Source: JAVKFY01 sp040223615
GTDB lineage: Bacteria > Pseudomonadota > Alphaproteobacteria > GCA-2731375
NCBI GenBank assembly: GCA_040223615.1
Contig: JAVKFY010000069.1
Location: forward strand, 1-64,000
DNA: 64,000 bases
Direction: 5' to 3'
Both the position numbers and the translations under genes were made by a program. The notes beneath the pieces are model-generated. The model saw nothing but the letters and a program-made list of their open reading frames with translations. It was not told where the DNA came from and did not search any database. Below are positions 17,064 to 26,568 of the stretch, piece by piece. Position 1 is the first letter of the stretch, and each line of letters begins with the position of its first letter.

Positions 17064-19799
17064 ATGCTGGGTATTGGAATTGCGTTGTTGGTTACCGCGA
17101 TCATCGTGATCGCGATCCTGTACGTGATTTCGATCTGGATATACAAACGCGCGCCCGCGAATATGTGCTTCATCCGCACCGGCTTCCTGGGCACCAAGGT
17201 CTGCCTCGGCAAGGGCGCCCTGGTCCTGCCGGTGTTCCACGAGGTCACCTGGGTCTCGCTGGAGACCATCAAGATCATCGTCAGCCGCGCCCGCGAGCAG
17301 GCGGTGCTGACGATCGACAATATCCGCGTCGACATCGGCGTCGAGCTCTATGCCCACGTCGGCCACACCGACGACATGGTGCTGACCGCCTCGCGCTCGC
17401 TGGGTGAGAAGACTTTCGATGCCGAACAGGTCCGCGCCCTGCTGGAGGCCAAGGTGGTCTCCGCCGTGCGCTCCTATGCGGCGACCATGACGCTGCAGCA
17501 GTTGCACGAGAACCGCGACGCCTTCGCCAAGGGCATCAAGGAGGCGGTGCTGGAGAGCTTCTCCGCCAACGGCCTGATGCTGGAGGAGGTGACCATCACC
17601 TCGCTGGAGCAGGCCTCCAAGGAATTCTTCAAGACCGACAACGTGTTCGACGCCGAGGGCCTGAAGGTGATCACCGACATCACCTCCAACGCCCGGCGCG
17701 AGGTGCACTCGACCGAGAAGCGCACCACCGTGGCGATCCGCCAGAAGGAACTCGACACCCAGCTCGAACTGCTGGAGATCGAGCGCAACGAGGCCTTCGC
17801 GCGCGCCAACCAGGACAAGGAAGTCGCCAACGAGCAGGCCCAGCAGCTCGGCCAGAAGCAGATCTTCGTGCTCGACCAGCGCCGCGCGGTCGAAGAGAAG
17901 GAGATCGAGAACGAAAAGGAACTGAACCGCACGCGCACCGAGCGCGACATATCCGCCAGCGAGGAAGAGCGCCGCCGCGAGGTCTCCGAGATCCGCAATG
18001 CGCTGACCCTGGAGCAGGAGCGCCGCGACCGCGAGATCGCCATCATCGCCAAGGCGCAGGAAGAGGAACTGGCCAACATCAGCCGCCGCCTCACCCTGGA
18101 GAAGGCCGAGCGCGACCGCGAGATCGAGTTGCTGTCGAAGTCGGAGCAGGTCGAGCTGGCGGAGATCCGCCGCGGCCTGACCCGGGAGCGGGCCGAGAAG
18201 GACCGAGAGATCGAGCTGATCGACAAGGACCGCGAACGCGAGCAGGCCGACATCCAGCGTCTGACCGCGATCACCCGGGAGTCCGAGACCGCCCGCGACG
18301 AACGCCATCGCGCCGAGCGCGAGGCCGGCCTCGCGATCCGCCAGCGCGAGAAGGAAGTCCACCTCCTGAATCTCGACATCGAGAAGACCGAGGCCTTCGC
18401 CGACGCCCTGCAGGAGACCGAGGTCTCCAACGAGCGCGCCCGCGTACTGGCCGAGCAGCAGCGCTACATCCTCGACCGCCGGCTGGAGGTCGCGGAGGAA
18501 GAGATCGACAAGGCGCTGGCCATCGAGAAGGCGCAGATCGCCAAGGAGGCCGCTGCCGCCGAGGCCGCCAAGGCGCAGGACGCAGCTGAAATCGCCCGCG
18601 CGTTGGCCCGCGAGACCGAGGAACGCGCCCGCGCCATCGCGCTGGCCGGCAAGGACGCCGAACTACGCCGCACCGAGGTCCAGCAGGCGCTGACCGTCGA
18701 GGTCGAGGAGCGCAACCGCGAAATCGCCCTGATCGCCAAGGACCAGGAGCGCGAGAGCGCCGACATCCGCCGCATGCTGGCGCGCGAGCTGGAGGAGCGC
18801 GACCGCGAGATCGCACTGACCCAGAAGCAGAAGCAGCTCGAGGCGGCCGAGGTCGACAAGCTGACCACCACCGCCGAACGCGAGCGCGCCGCGCACGAGG
18901 TCGAATCCGTTCGCCACGTCGCCGACGCCCAGCGGACCAAGGAGATCGAGCTGATCGCCGCTGCCCAGGCCGCCGAGCGCCAGCGCATCGAGGAAGACGC
19001 CAAGGCGCAGATCACGCGCATGCACATGGTCACCCAGTCCGAGGCCCGCAAAGCCTCGGCCAAGGACGATGCCGAGGCGATCATGGTGCGCGCCCAGGCC
19101 GGCGCCGACGCGCAGAAGATCACCGCCGACGGCATCGAGCGCGAGGCCGGCGCGGTCGGGCGCGCCGAGGCCGAGGTCGAGGGCCTGCGCGTGCGCAACA
19201 CGCAACGCGCGCTGGAGGCCGAGGCCAAGGGCATCGAGGCCAAGGCCGAGGCGCTGGCCAAGTACAACGAGGCCGCGACCTTCCTGGAGCTTGCCAAGCT
19301 GCGCATCGAGGCCGAGCGCGAGATCCACGTGCAGCAGGCCACCTCGATGGGCACAGCACTCAGCGGCGCGCAGATCCGCATGTACGGCGACGGCGGCAAT
19401 GGCACCGTCGACACCATCCGCGGCATGTTCACCAAGGGCTTCGCGCTGGGCGAGGTGCTGGAGGGCGTGGCGCAGTCGCTGCCCGAAGGACTGCGCCGGC
19501 GGCTCTCGGCGACCGGCCTGGCCGGCCTGATCGGCGCCGCGCCGTCGAACCGCGACCTGCTGGCGGCGATGGGCGCGTTGCAGGACCTGGTGCGTGGCAG
19601 CTTGAGCAACCGCGAGGCCCGCTCGGTGCCGTTCCCCGAGGCGGTGCAGACGCTCGCGGATGCGGCCGATGGCGACAGCCAGACCCGCGCGGTGGAGCTG
19701 CTGGGCGCGCTGAACGCCGACGACGTGCTGGCCGACGTGCCGTTCGAGACCGTCTGGTCGCTGCTTCAGGCCATGGCCCGCGCCGCCTCCGACGAGTAG
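17064..19799 (+). CDS. Giant flotillin-like (SPFH) membrane protein with 29-residue coiled-coil repeats
   Basis: The 911-residue protein has one N-terminal membrane anchor (about 3-27, GIALLVTAIIVIAILYVISI). An SPFH/flotillin domain (about 30-220) follows, with KGALVLPVFHEVTWVSLETIKI and SFSANGLMLEEVTI. A very long charged coiled coil (about 220-790) comes next, then a C-terminal Ala/Leu-rich helical domain. Within the coil, 29-residue units beginning R/K-D-R-E-I recur in exact phase at 321, 350 and 379, and again at 521, 550 and 579. Bacterial flotillins are about 300-600 residues, so this one is unusually large. It probably scaffolds membrane microdomains. An orphan ABC ATPase gene follows 10 bp later. 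Confidence 0.85.
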   Translation: MLGIGIALLVTAIIVIAILYVISIWIYKRAPANMCFIRTGFLGTKVCLGKGALVLPVFHEVTWVSLETIKIIVSRAREQAVLTIDNIRVDIGVELYAHVGHTDDMVLTASRSLGEKTFDAEQVRALLEAKVVSAVRSYAATMTLQQLHENRDAFAKGIKEAVLESFSANGLMLEEVTITSLEQASKEFFKTDNVFDAEGLKVITDITSNARREVHSTEKRTTVAIRQKELDTQLELLEIERNEAFARANQDKEVANEQAQQLGQKQIFVLDQRRAVEEKEIENEKELNRTRTERDISASEEERRREVSEIRNALTLEQERRDREIAIIAKAQEEELANISRRLTLEKAERDREIELLSKSEQVELAEIRRGLTRERAEKDREIELIDKDREREQADIQRLTAITRESETARDERHRAEREAGLAIRQREKEVHLLNLDIEKTEAFADALQETEVSNERARVLAEQQRYILDRRLEVAEEEIDKALAIEKAQIAKEAAAAEAAKAQDAAEIARALARETEERARAIALAGKDAELRRTEVQQALTVEVEERNREIALIAKDQERESADIRRMLARELEERDREIALTQKQKQLEAAEVDKLTTTAERERAAHEVESVRHVADAQRTKEIELIAAAQAAERQRIEEDAKAQITRMHMVTQSEARKASAKDDAEAIMVRAQAGADAQKITADGIEREAGAVGRAEAEVEGLRVRNTQRALEAEAKGIEAKAEALAKYNEAATFLELAKLRIEAEREIHVQQATSMGTALSGAQIRMYGDGGNGTVDTIRGMFTKGFALGEVLEGVAQSLPEGLRRRLSATGLAGLIGAAPSNRDLLAAMGALQDLVRGSLSNREARSVPFPEAVQTLADAADGDSQTRAVELLGALNADDVLADVPFETVWSLLQAMARAASDE

Positions 19800-19809
19800 T
19801 CGCGCCCCG

Positions 19810-20919
19810 ATGGCCGCCTACGACGTCGTCCTGGAGCACGTTGACAAGACCTACCCCGGCGGCGTGCGCGCGGTGATCGACTTCAATGCCGAGATCGAAC
19901 GCGGCGAGTTCGTCGCCATGCTCGGCCCCTCCGGCTGCGGCAAGACCACGACATTGCGCATGATCGGCGGCCTGGAAGAGGCCACGACGGGCAAGATCTA
20001 CATCTCCGGCGAGGACGTCACCGACCTGCCGCCCTCGCACCGCAACACCGCGATGATGTTCCAGTCCTTCGCCCTGTTCCCGCACCGGACGGTGGCGCAG
20101 AATGTCGAGTTCTCGCTGAAGATGAAGGGCATCGACCGCGACGCCCGCATGCGCGAGGTCTACCGCATGCTGGAGATGGTCGGGCTGGACCAGCTCGCCA
20201 ACCGGCGCCCGGCCGACTTGTCCGGCGGCCAGCAGCAGCGCGTGGCACTGGCCCGCGCGCTGATCAGCCGGCCGACCGTGCTGCTGCTCGACGAGCCGCT
20301 GGGCGCGCTCGACTACTCGCTGCGTCAGCAGATGATGGTCGAGCTGAAGCGCATCCAGCGCGAGCTGAACATCACCTTCGTCATGGTCACGCACAGCCAG
20401 CAGGAGGCGATGTCGATGGCCGACAAGGTGATCGTGATGTCCGACGCGCTGATCCAGCAGACCGGTACCAGCAAGGAAATCCACGAGCAGCCGAAGACCC
20501 GGTTCGTCGCCGAGTTCATCGGCAACAACAATCTGTTCCAGGGCCGGATTACCTCGCGCTCCGGTTCCATGGTGTTCGTGGAATCGCTGGGCAACCTGTT
20601 CTACGTGCGCGTCGCCGACGACCAGCGCGACGTCGAGATCGGCCGCGAGGTGCATTTCTCGGTGCGCTCCGACCTGATGGCGACCGGCGTGCGCGAAGAC
20701 ATGGCCAACCGGGTGGAGGGCACGTTCGTGGCCTCCGAATTCCTCGGCACCTTGCAGACCGACGTGTTCGAGATCGCGCCCAAGCTCTACGTCTCCGTCG
20801 AGCACCACCGCCAGGCACAAGACCGCGAATACCGCGTCGGCGAGGTCGAGACCCTGTGCTGGCCCGCCGATGCCGGCGTCCTGCTGGAAGAAGCCGCCCG
20901 CCCGCCGGAAGCGGCTTAG
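19810..20919 (+). CDS. Orphan ABC transporter ATPase, UgpC/PotA-like
   Basis: The 369-residue ATPase of the CUT1/spermidine type has Walker A GPSGCGKT, signature LSGGQQQRVALARAL, Walker B LLLDEPLGALD and MVTHSQQEA. A C-terminal regulatory region of about 130 residues follows, with TOBE-like strands (FIGNNNLFQGRITSRSG, VHFSVRSDLM). No binding-protein or permease gene accompanies it; it follows the flotillin-like gene by 10 bp. It may serve permeases encoded elsewhere or work with the flotillin. Its 3' end faces dnaE2 across a palindrome. Confidence 0.87.
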   Translation: MAAYDVVLEHVDKTYPGGVRAVIDFNAEIERGEFVAMLGPSGCGKTTTLRMIGGLEEATTGKIYISGEDVTDLPPSHRNTAMMFQSFALFPHRTVAQNVEFSLKMKGIDRDARMREVYRMLEMVGLDQLANRRPADLSGGQQQRVALARALISRPTVLLLDEPLGALDYSLRQQMMVELKRIQRELNITFVMVTHSQQEAMSMADKVIVMSDALIQQTGTSKEIHEQPKTRFVAEFIGNNNLFQGRITSRSGSMVFVESLGNLFYVRVADDQRDVEIGREVHFSVRSDLMATGVREDMANRVEGTFVASEFLGTLQTDVFEIAPKLYVSVEHHRQAQDREYRVGEVETLCWPADAGVLLEEAARPPEAA

Positions 20920-20930
20920 CCTCTGCGCCT

Positions 20931-20967
20931 CGTCATCCCGGGCAAGCGCAGTGCGGCCGGGATGACG
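20931..20967. terminator. Palindrome between convergent genes, likely bidirectional terminator/REP-like element
   Basis: CGTCATCCCGG and CCGGGATGACG form an 11-bp perfect stem around a 15-base loop. It lies between the stop of the ABC ATPase gene (plus) and the stop of dnaE2 (minus). The CGTCATCCCGG arm is the dispersed palindrome type common in alphaproteobacterial intergenic regions. There is no strong T-run. Confidence 0.6.
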
Positions 20968-20976
20968 GATGGCGCG

Positions 20977-23900
20977 CTACCGAAAACTCCGTCCCTTCGG
21001 CAGCACCTCGCGCGGATCGCGACCGAGGCGTTTCACCTCGTCGGCGCGGGCCAACACCGCCGGCATGTTCTCTTGCGCCGTCAGGATCGCCAGCGCCGTC
21101 GACCGATCCGTGATCTCGTCCGCCATCACGTGGATGACGATGCCCTCGCGCTCGACCCGGCCGCGCACCGCGATCAGCCGGCTGGCCAGCACCACGCGGC
21201 GGAAGCGCTCGAAGATCGGCGACCGGACGATCAGGTTGGCGACCCCGGTCTCGTCCTCCAGGGTGACGAAGATGACGCCCTTGGCGGTGCCCGGGCGCTG
21301 GCGCACCAGCACCAGCCCGGCGACCTCCACCCGCGTCCCCTGGCGCAGCGCCATCAGCCGGCTGGCCTGCACCGCGCGTGGAAAATGATCGCGCAGCAGT
21401 TCCATCGGGTGCGCCTTCAGCGACAGGCGCAGCGCCTCGTAGTCCTGCACCACGTGCTCGCCCAGTGCCATCGCCGGCAGCGTCACGGCGGGCTCGACAG
21501 CCGCGTCCGGGCTGGCGGCGCGCGCCTCGGCGGCGGCGAACAGCGGCAGCGGCGGTTCGCCCAGGCCGCGGATCGCCCACAGCGCCTGGCGTCGATCCAG
21601 CCCGCATGAGCGCCAGGCGTCGGCATGCGCCAGCTTCTGCAACGTCGCCGGCCGCAAGCCCACCCGCTCCCACAAGGCGCGCGGGTCGGCATAGCCGTCG
21701 CCGCGCAACGCCACCAGGCGGCGCATCTCGTCCTCGCGCAGCCCCTTCATCTGGCGAAAGCCCAGCCGCAGCGCGACCACCGCATCCGGCCCCTGCCCGC
21801 CGACCGGCTCCAGCGTGTTGTCCCAGTCCGACAGGTTCACGTCGACCGGCCGCGCTTCCACGCCATGCTCGCGCGCGTCGCGCACGATCTGCGCCGGCGC
21901 GTAGAACCCCATCGGCTGGCTGTTGAGGAGCGCGGCGGCGAACACCGCCGGGTAATGACACTTCATCCAGGCCGAGACATAGACCAGCAGCGCGAACGAA
22001 GCCGCGTGGCTCTCCGGGAAGCCATATTCGCCGAAGCCCTCGATCTGCTTGAAGCAGCGCTCGGCGAAGTCGCGCTCGTAGCCACGCATCACCATGCCGT
22101 CGACCATCTTGGCGTGGAAGTCGCCGATCGTGCCGGTGCGCCGGAAGGTCGCCATCGCGCGGCGCAGCTGGTCGGCCTCCGACGGCGTGAAGCCGGCGGC
22201 GACGATGGCGATCTTCATCGCCTGTTCCTGGAACAGCGGGATGCCGAGCGTCTTGCCCAGCACCTGCTCCAGGGCCTTCGACGGGAAGCTCACCGCCTCC
22301 TTGCCGGCACGCCGGCGCAGGTAGGGATGCACCATGTCGCCCTGGATCGGGCCGGGTCGCACGATCGCCACCTCGATCACCAGGTCGTAGAAGTCGCGCG
22401 GGCGCAACCGGGGCAGCATCGTCATCTGCGCCCGGCTCTCGACCTGGAACACGCCCAGCGAGTCGGCCCGGCACAGCATGTCGTAGGTCGGCGCGTCCTC
22501 CGCCGGCACGCCGGCCAGGTCGAGGTCGAGGTCATGGTGCGCGCGCAGCAGGTCGAAGCCCTTGGCGATGCAGGTCAGCATGCCGAGCGCCAACAGGTCG
22601 ATCTTCAGAATGCGCAAGGTGTCGAGGTCGTCCTTGTCCCACTCGATCACGGTGCGGTCGTCCATCGCCGCGTTCTCGATCGGCACCACCTGGCTCAGCG
22701 GCCCGCGGGTGATGACGAAGCCGCCGACATGTTGCGACAGATGGCGCGGGAAGCCGATCAGCGCGCGCGCCAGCTCGAGCGCCTGACCCAGGCGGCGGTC
22801 GTCCGGGTCCAGGCCGATCTCGCGCACCTTGGCCGCGTCGACGTCCTCGCTGCCCCAGCCCCAGATATTGTCGGCCAGCGCGCCGACCACGTCGGCCGAC
22901 AGCCCCATCGCCTTGCCGACCTCGCGGATCGCGCTCTTGGCGCGATAGCTGATCACGGTGGCGGCCAGACCGGCGCGGTCACGGCCGTATTTCGCGTAGA
23001 CATATTGCAGCACTTCCTCGCGCCGCTCGTGCTCGAAGTCGACGTCGATGTCGGGCGGCTCGTTGCGTTCCGCCGACACGAAGCGCTCGAACAGCAGGTC
23101 GAGCTTGGCCGGGTCGACCGCGGTGATGCCCAGGCAATAGCAGACCGCGGAGTTCGCCGCCGAGCCGCGCCCCTGGCACAGGATGTTCTTCGAGCGCGCG
23201 AAACGCACGATGTCGGCGACGGTCAGGAAATAGGGCGCGTAGTCGAGCTCGCCAATCAGGCTCAGCTCGTGGCGCAGGGTGGCGCGCACGGCTTCGGGGA
23301 TGTCGCCGTCGTAGCGGCCATGCGCGCCCTGCCAGGTCTGCTGCTCCAGTTCCTGCTGCGGCGTCATGCCATCAGGCACCGGCTCGGCCGGATACTCGTA
23401 GCGCAGCTCGTCCAGCGAGAAGGTGCAGCGCGCGACGATCTCGCCGGTGCGCGCGACGGCTGGCGCGTGGTCGGCGAACAGGCGCGCCATCTCCACCGGC
23501 GGCTTCAGGTGGCGCTCGGCATTGGCGGCCAGGCGCCAGCCAGCGGTGTCGACCGTGCAATGCGCGCGAATGCAGGCCAGCACGTCCTGCAGCGGCCGGC
23601 GCGAGGGCACGTGGTAGAGCACGTCGTTGGTCGCCAGCAGCGCTGCACCGGTCCGGTCGGCCTGCGCCGCCAGCTCGGCGATGCGCCGGCGGTCGTCGCC
23701 GCGATAGAGAAAGCTCGCCGCCAGGTAGCAGCGCCCGGCCCAGCGTTCGGCCAGGCGACGCAGCGTGCCGTCGTCGACCGGCGGCAACACGACGAAGACC
23801 TGGCCCTCGTCGTGCTGCAGCACATCGTCCAGGCGCAGCCAGCACTGGCCCTTCGGCGCGCGGCGGCGGCCCACGGTGAGTAGCTGCGACAGCCGGCCGT

Positions 23901-24174
23901 AGGCGGCGCGGTCGGTCGGATAGCACAGGACGCTCAAGGATGGCTCGGCGGCGTGCTTGTCGAGGCCGAGGTCGAGCCGGGCGCCAACCACCAGCCGCAG
24001 CCCGGCCTTCTTCGCCGCCGCGTGCGCGCGCACCACCCCGGCCAGCGTGTTGCGGTCGGTCACGGCGATCGCCTCGTGGCCGAGTGCGGCGGCGGTCAGC
24101 ACCAGCTCGTCGGGATGGCTGCCGCCGTTCAGGAAGCTGAAATTGGTGGTGACCTGGAGTTCTGTGTAGGTCAT
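20977..24174 (-). CDS. dnaE2: Error-prone DNA polymerase III alpha-type subunit DnaE2
   Basis: The 1065-residue C-family polymerase has a PHP domain at the start (TYTELQVTTNFSFLNGGSHP) and HEAIAVTDRNTLAG. The palm carries PDIDVDFEHERREEV, with family-conserved catalytic aspartates, and GRGSAANSAVCYCLGIT. The thumb/finger region has RDFYDLVIEVAIVRPGPIQG, and there is a C-terminal OB-fold (RVEVAGLVLVRQRPGTAKG). It ends VLPKGRSFR, as DnaE2 proteins do. The start at 24174 is preferred over ATG 24189, which lies inside a hairpin. Third gene of imuA-imuB-dnaE2; in other bacteria DnaE2 does damage-induced mutagenic translesion synthesis with ImuA/ImuB. Confidence 0.96.
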   Translation of the reverse strand: MTYTELQVTTNFSFLNGGSHPDELVLTAAALGHEAIAVTDRNTLAGVVRAHAAAKKAGLRLVVGARLDLGLDKHAAEPSLSVLCYPTDRAAYGRLSQLLTVGRRRAPKGQCWLRLDDVLQHDEGQVFVVLPPVDDGTLRRLAERWAGRCYLAASFLYRGDDRRRIAELAAQADRTGAALLATNDVLYHVPSRRPLQDVLACIRAHCTVDTAGWRLAANAERHLKPPVEMARLFADHAPAVARTGEIVARCTFSLDELRYEYPAEPVPDGMTPQQELEQQTWQGAHGRYDGDIPEAVRATLRHELSLIGELDYAPYFLTVADIVRFARSKNILCQGRGSAANSAVCYCLGITAVDPAKLDLLFERFVSAERNEPPDIDVDFEHERREEVLQYVYAKYGRDRAGLAATVISYRAKSAIREVGKAMGLSADVVGALADNIWGWGSEDVDAAKVREIGLDPDDRRLGQALELARALIGFPRHLSQHVGGFVITRGPLSQVVPIENAAMDDRTVIEWDKDDLDTLRILKIDLLALGMLTCIAKGFDLLRAHHDLDLDLAGVPAEDAPTYDMLCRADSLGVFQVESRAQMTMLPRLRPRDFYDLVIEVAIVRPGPIQGDMVHPYLRRRAGKEAVSFPSKALEQVLGKTLGIPLFQEQAMKIAIVAAGFTPSEADQLRRAMATFRRTGTIGDFHAKMVDGMVMRGYERDFAERCFKQIEGFGEYGFPESHAASFALLVYVSAWMKCHYPAVFAAALLNSQPMGFYAPAQIVRDAREHGVEARPVDVNLSDWDNTLEPVGGQGPDAVVALRLGFRQMKGLREDEMRRLVALRGDGYADPRALWERVGLRPATLQKLAHADAWRSCGLDRRQALWAIRGLGEPPLPLFAAAEARAASPDAAVEPAVTLPAMALGEHVVQDYEALRLSLKAHPMELLRDHFPRAVQASRLMALRQGTRVEVAGLVLVRQRPGTAKGVIFVTLEDETGVANLIVRSPIFERFRRVVLASRLIAVRGRVEREGIVIHVMADEITDRSTALAILTAQENMPAVLARADEVKRLGRDPREVLPKGRSFR

Positions 24175-24185
24175 GGCATCGGCCA

Positions 24186-24239
24186 CCACCTCGTCACCCC
24201 GGCCTGGGCCCCGGGTCTTCGCCCGGAGTGACGAGGTGG
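24186..24239. repeat. Palindromic hairpin at the imuB-dnaE2 junction
   Basis: CCACCTCGTCAC and GTGACGAGGTGG form a 12-bp perfect stem filling most of the 69-bp gap between imuB and dnaE2. A secondary CCGGG/CCCGG pairing is possible inside. It belongs to the same CGTCAxCCCGG-type intergenic palindrome class as the one at 20931-20967. On the dnaE2 mRNA it lies just ahead of the start codon. Confidence 0.6.
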
Positions 24240-24243
24240 TACG

Positions 24244-25797
24244 TCACGCGAAGAAACCGTGCACGTACCAGCGCGGCTCGGCGGCGGCGGGATAGAGGCC
24301 GTCGCGGTAGACCCACAGGCGCTGCCCCTCGCCGTCTTCCAGCCGGTAGTAGTCGCGCGTCGTCGTCGCCAGCTCGGTCTCATCCTGGCGCCACCATTCC
24401 GGCGCGATGCGTTCCGGGCCGTCGGCGCGGCGGATGCGCCACGACCGGCCGCGCCAGCGTAGAAGCACCGGCGGCCCGTCCGGCACCTCCGCGACCGCGT
24501 CCACCGGTTCCGGCCGGTGCAGCAATTCCACCGGACGCGGCACGGTCTCGGCCCAACTCACCTTTGCCGGCGGCGCCAGCGCCGGCGCGGCGATGACCGC
24601 GCGCTCCGGCAGGTGGCTCTCGTGCGGGTCGAGCCGGACCACGGCCCGCGGTCCCAGCCGGTTGGTCAGCCGGTCGACCAGCAACGCCAGCGCCGGGTCG
24701 TGCGCCGCCTCCGGCCCGAAGCTGGGGAGGTTGACCTGCCGGTCGGCCAGCGCCTCGGTACGTGGCGCCGCCAGGGTCAGCACATCGGCGCCAAGCCCGA
24801 GGTCGAGGTCCTCCAGCCGCTCGCGCACCAGCCGGGCGAGGTGCGCCGGCGTGCGGCTCGGCCGGGTCAGGCCGGCGACCAGCTCGCTGACCTCGCCGTC
24901 GCTGCGATAGGCGCGGAACACCAGCCGGCGCGCGCCACGCCCGGCCTGACGCAGCGAACGGCACAGCGTGGCGCTGAGCCGTTCCGCGGCGGCAGCGAGG
25001 TCATCCAAGTGGCCGATCGGCTCGGGGAACACCATGCGGGCCAGGAAGGCCGGCGCCGGCTGGCGCGGCGTCAGGCTCTCGTTCTGCCGGCCGGCCGCGA
25101 GATCGAGCCGACTCGCCAGGGCCGGCCCGAACCGCTGCGCCAGCGCGGCGCGCGGCAGCGACGCGACCTGCGCCACCGTGTGCAGGCCGAGTCGGCCCAG
25201 TTCGTCGGCCTGTCCGGCCGGCAGCCGCAGCGCCGCCACCGGCAGCGGCGCCAGCGCCACCAGGTCCTCGCCCGGCGGCACGATGGTGCGCGACAGGTGC
25301 GCGAAACGGGCGATGCCCCAGGCCGCGGCGGCCGAGCCGGCGATGGCCAGGCGCGCCGCGATGCCCGCCTCGCCGAGCCGTCGCGCCAGGTCGGCCAGGA
25401 GCTTGGCCTCACCGCCGAACAGGTGCGCGCAGCCGGTCAGGTCGACGACCAGTCCGTCGTCGCCGTCGACCGCCGCCCACGGGCTGTAGCGCGTCGCCCA
25501 GTCGGCCAGCGCCACCAAGGCTTTCGCATCGGCCGCCGGCGCCGCGTCGCGCACCGTCAACGCCGGCACGATGGCGCGGGCGTCGGCCAGCGAGCGTCCC
25601 GGCGCCAGGCCGATCAACCCGGCGGCCTCGTTGACCGCGGTGAGCCTGAGCGCGCCGGCCTCCGGCGCCACCAGCACCAGCGGCCGTTCAGGCGATGGCG
25701 GCGCGCTTCCCGGTTGCGCGTTCTTCTGGCGCCGCCAGGCCCGGTTCAAGCGGTCGGTCGGCCACCTCGGCAGCCAGATGGACAGTACTCGACGCAT
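24244..25797 (-). CDS. imuB: Y-family polymerase-like mutagenesis protein ImuB
   Basis: The 517-residue protein starts MRRVLSIWLPRWPTDRLNR, the ImuB hallmark, where true Y-family polymerases have a catalytic D in the first strand. Other ImuB features are VVDLTGCAHLFGGEA, WGIARFAHLSRTIVPPG, LGRLGLHTVAQVASLP (helix-hairpin-helix) and the C-terminal WYVHGFFA. The missing acidic residues fit the established view that ImuB is a non-catalytic hub binding the sliding clamp, ImuA and DnaE2. It overlaps imuA by 110 bp. Confidence 0.94.
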   Translation of the reverse strand: MRRVLSIWLPRWPTDRLNRAWRRQKNAQPGSAPPSPERPLVLVAPEAGALRLTAVNEAAGLIGLAPGRSLADARAIVPALTVRDAAPAADAKALVALADWATRYSPWAAVDGDDGLVVDLTGCAHLFGGEAKLLADLARRLGEAGIAARLAIAGSAAAAWGIARFAHLSRTIVPPGEDLVALAPLPVAALRLPAGQADELGRLGLHTVAQVASLPRAALAQRFGPALASRLDLAAGRQNESLTPRQPAPAFLARMVFPEPIGHLDDLAAAAERLSATLCRSLRQAGRGARRLVFRAYRSDGEVSELVAGLTRPSRTPAHLARLVRERLEDLDLGLGADVLTLAAPRTEALADRQVNLPSFGPEAAHDPALALLVDRLTNRLGPRAVVRLDPHESHLPERAVIAAPALAPPAKVSWAETVPRPVELLHRPEPVDAVAEVPDGPPVLLRWRGRSWRIRRADGPERIAPEWWRQDETELATTTRDYYRLEDGEGQRLWVYRDGLYPAAAEPRWYVHGFFA

Positions 25798-26443
25798 CGT
25801 CCCACTCCATCAGCCAGTGCCGCGGCCGGCCGCCGCGGCAACGTTGCAGGTCGACTCGCCAGCGCGTCGCCCCGACGCCGGCATAGCCTTCGGTCGGCCG
25901 GCTCGGCGCCGGCGCCACCAGCCAGCGGGTCGCGGCCGCGGTCGGCGCCAGGCGGCTTTGCGGCGGCCGCAGCGCGATCGCCGTGACTCCGCCGGCCTCG
26001 GCCGCGAGCTGCAGCCGCCGGCTGGCGGTCAGGTCGAGACGATCCAGGCGCGCGACCACGACCGCCGGCCGGCCCGACTTCAGCCCCTCCTCCATCGCCC
26101 ACAGCCGGTCCTCCGGACGCCGGCCGGCGACGCAGACCAGCCGCACCGGATCGAGTCCGAACGCGCGCAGCCCCGGCGGATAGGGCAGCCAGGCGCCGCA
26201 CCACAGCACGATCCCGTCGGCCCCGGCGCGCCGCGCCGCGAGCCAGGCGGCGAAGCCGGTGCCAACGCCATCGCTGGCGCCGACCACCTCGTGCAGCGCC
26301 GCACTGGCCAGGCCGTCGCCCAACGCCTCGTCGACCGCGTCGACGGCGAGGCAAAAGCGCCCGGCGCGCGCCGGTGCCGCCCGCTCCAGCCGCGCCACCT
26401 GACGCTGCAGGCGCGCCACCACACCCCGCCGGGCACCAGCCAT
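25688..26443 (-). CDS. imuA: Translesion mutagenesis protein ImuA
   Basis: The 251-residue RecA-like ImuA has CLAVDAVDEALGDGLASAALHEVVG, VLWCGAWLPYPPGLRAFGLD and a C-terminal RWRVDLQRCRGGRPRHWLMEWD typical of alphaproteobacterial ImuA. The start at 26443 is preferred to 26461 because a LexA box ends only three bases before the latter and AGGA lies upstream of the former. It is the first gene of the SOS cassette. Its 3' end overlaps imuB in another frame. Confidence 0.9.
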   Translation of the reverse strand: MAGARRGVVARLQRQVARLERAAPARAGRFCLAVDAVDEALGDGLASAALHEVVGASDGVGTGFAAWLAARRAGADGIVLWCGAWLPYPPGLRAFGLDPVRLVCVAGRRPEDRLWAMEEGLKSGRPAVVVARLDRLDLTASRRLQLAAEAGGVTAIALRPPQSRLAPTAAATRWLVAPAPSRPTEGYAGVGATRWRVDLQRCRGGRPRHWLMEWDDASSTVHLAAEVADRPLEPGLAAPEERATGKRAAIA

Positions 26444-26463
26444 GTGTCTCGATCCTGACATAT

Positions 26464-26478
26464 GTTCCTATTATGTTC
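26464..26478. promoter_or_regulatory. LexA operator (GTTC-N7-GTTC) of the imuA-imuB-dnaE2 cassette
   Basis: GTTCCTATTATGTTC matches the alphaproteobacterial LexA consensus GTTC-N7-GTTC exactly (minus strand GAAC-N7-GAAC). It lies 21 bp upstream of the preferred imuA start. This predicts SOS induction of the whole cassette. Confidence 0.9.
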
Positions 26479-26568
26479 TCATTTGAGGCGCAGTCAACCA
26501 CCGACCGGCCCGGGCCGACCGCGTCCGCCTCACGTCACAGGAAAAGGGGTTGAACCGCCCGCTGCAGC

